Below, piece by piece: positions 20,989 to 21,168 of a DNA stretch of 21,168 nucleotides. Where the stretch lies: positions 1-21,168 of the forward strand of contig JAYTXD010000019.1 in NCBI GenBank assembly GCA_043743105.1, written 5' to 3'. A model generated the notes under the pieces. It did not search any database and was not told where the DNA came from. It saw nothing but the letters and a program-made list of their open reading frames with translations. The position numbers and the translations under genes were made by a program. Within the stretch, counting starts at the first letter, position 1; every line of letters begins with the position of its first letter. The DNA comes from RYN-417 sp043743105 (GTDB taxonomy: Bacteria; Patescibacteriota; Saccharimonadia; Saccharimonadales; JACDBH01).

Positions 20989-21168
20989 ATTTTTTCCTTA
21001 TATTACCTATACACAGGTTATGCTTTATAGTACCCACAAGTCAAGGAAGGTTATCCATGTTTCGATAGAAGCTACTACTTATTTGCAGGAGTGGTTATAA
21101 TCGAGGTTTTTTTCAACTTTATTTGACTGGGTCAAGAGTTATAGCCATTCATCACTCAAAATTTACAC
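20989..21168. other. Intergenic right edge
   Basis: 180 bases with no gene seen. It contains the ribosome binding site of the secreted-protein gene and a small TTGAC-TGG-GTCAA inverted repeat (21123-21135). A TTGACT (minus, 21039-21044) has no well-spaced -10 partner, so no promoter is called. Confidence 0.5.

Noticed and set aside
21123..21135. TTGAC-TGG-GTCAA as an operator
   Set aside because: A five-base inverted repeat is too short to claim, and no promoter overlaps it.

Overview
The window looks like a chromosomal segment from a streamlined bacterium of the Patescibacteria/CPR, most likely Candidatus Saccharibacteria (TM7). This is inferred from compact housekeeping operons, a membrane-anchored MurF-like enzyme, an unusual LigA, and lemA-htpX beside ligA, and no marker gene proves it. 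UGA is used as a stop codon (LigA and the alpha/beta hydrolase end in TGA), which argues against the CPR lineages that read UGA as glycine.

Layout. Positions 102-2053 (minus strand) hold the operon rpmF-nusB-Nudix hydrolase-rnc. A plus-strand gene for a LysM-like envelope protein (2215-2718) ends on the same TTAA as leuS (minus, 2715-5159). Upstream of leuS lies a structured gap with an orphan plus-strand terminator, then the wall genes ddl (5428-6597), a membrane-anchored MurF-like ligase and an alpha/beta hydrolase (to 8929). tRNA-Ala(GGC) with its own promoter and terminator follows on the plus strand. From 9218 to 14381 (minus) come an ITPA-like nucleotide pyrophosphatase, ligA (carrying a one-base frameshift and lacking its zinc-finger cysteines), a lysine-rich membrane protein, htpX and lemA.

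Positions 14447-17519 are the most unusual part. Two imperfect inverted repeats of about 250-260 bp enclose a small membrane-anchored protein gene and an AarF/UbiB-type atypical kinase gene. The inner 154 bp of the two arms differ at 9 positions by eye. Each outer end is a near-perfect hairpin palindrome, and the right one begins in the encoded CCA end of tRNA-Leu(UAA). The two palindromes are also identical 45-bp direct repeats, so the segment looks like a cassette inserted at a tRNA 3' end, yet no transposase or integrase is present. Next to it, between tRNA-Leu and tRNA-Cys, is the wreck of an HNH endonuclease gene, so this tRNA cluster seems to be an insertion hot spot.

The right end carries a Kup potassium transporter gene (plus) facing a minus-strand pair: a secreted Ser/Thr-rich protein followed by a small type IV pilin-like protein.

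Gene expression signals fall into two classes. rpmF, leuS, htpX, lemA and the secreted-protein gene have Shine-Dalgarno sequences. The LysM-like gene, ddl, the first cassette gene and the HNH remnant instead have a -10 box 6-10 bases before the ATG and no Shine-Dalgarno, which predicts leaderless or nearly leaderless mRNAs.
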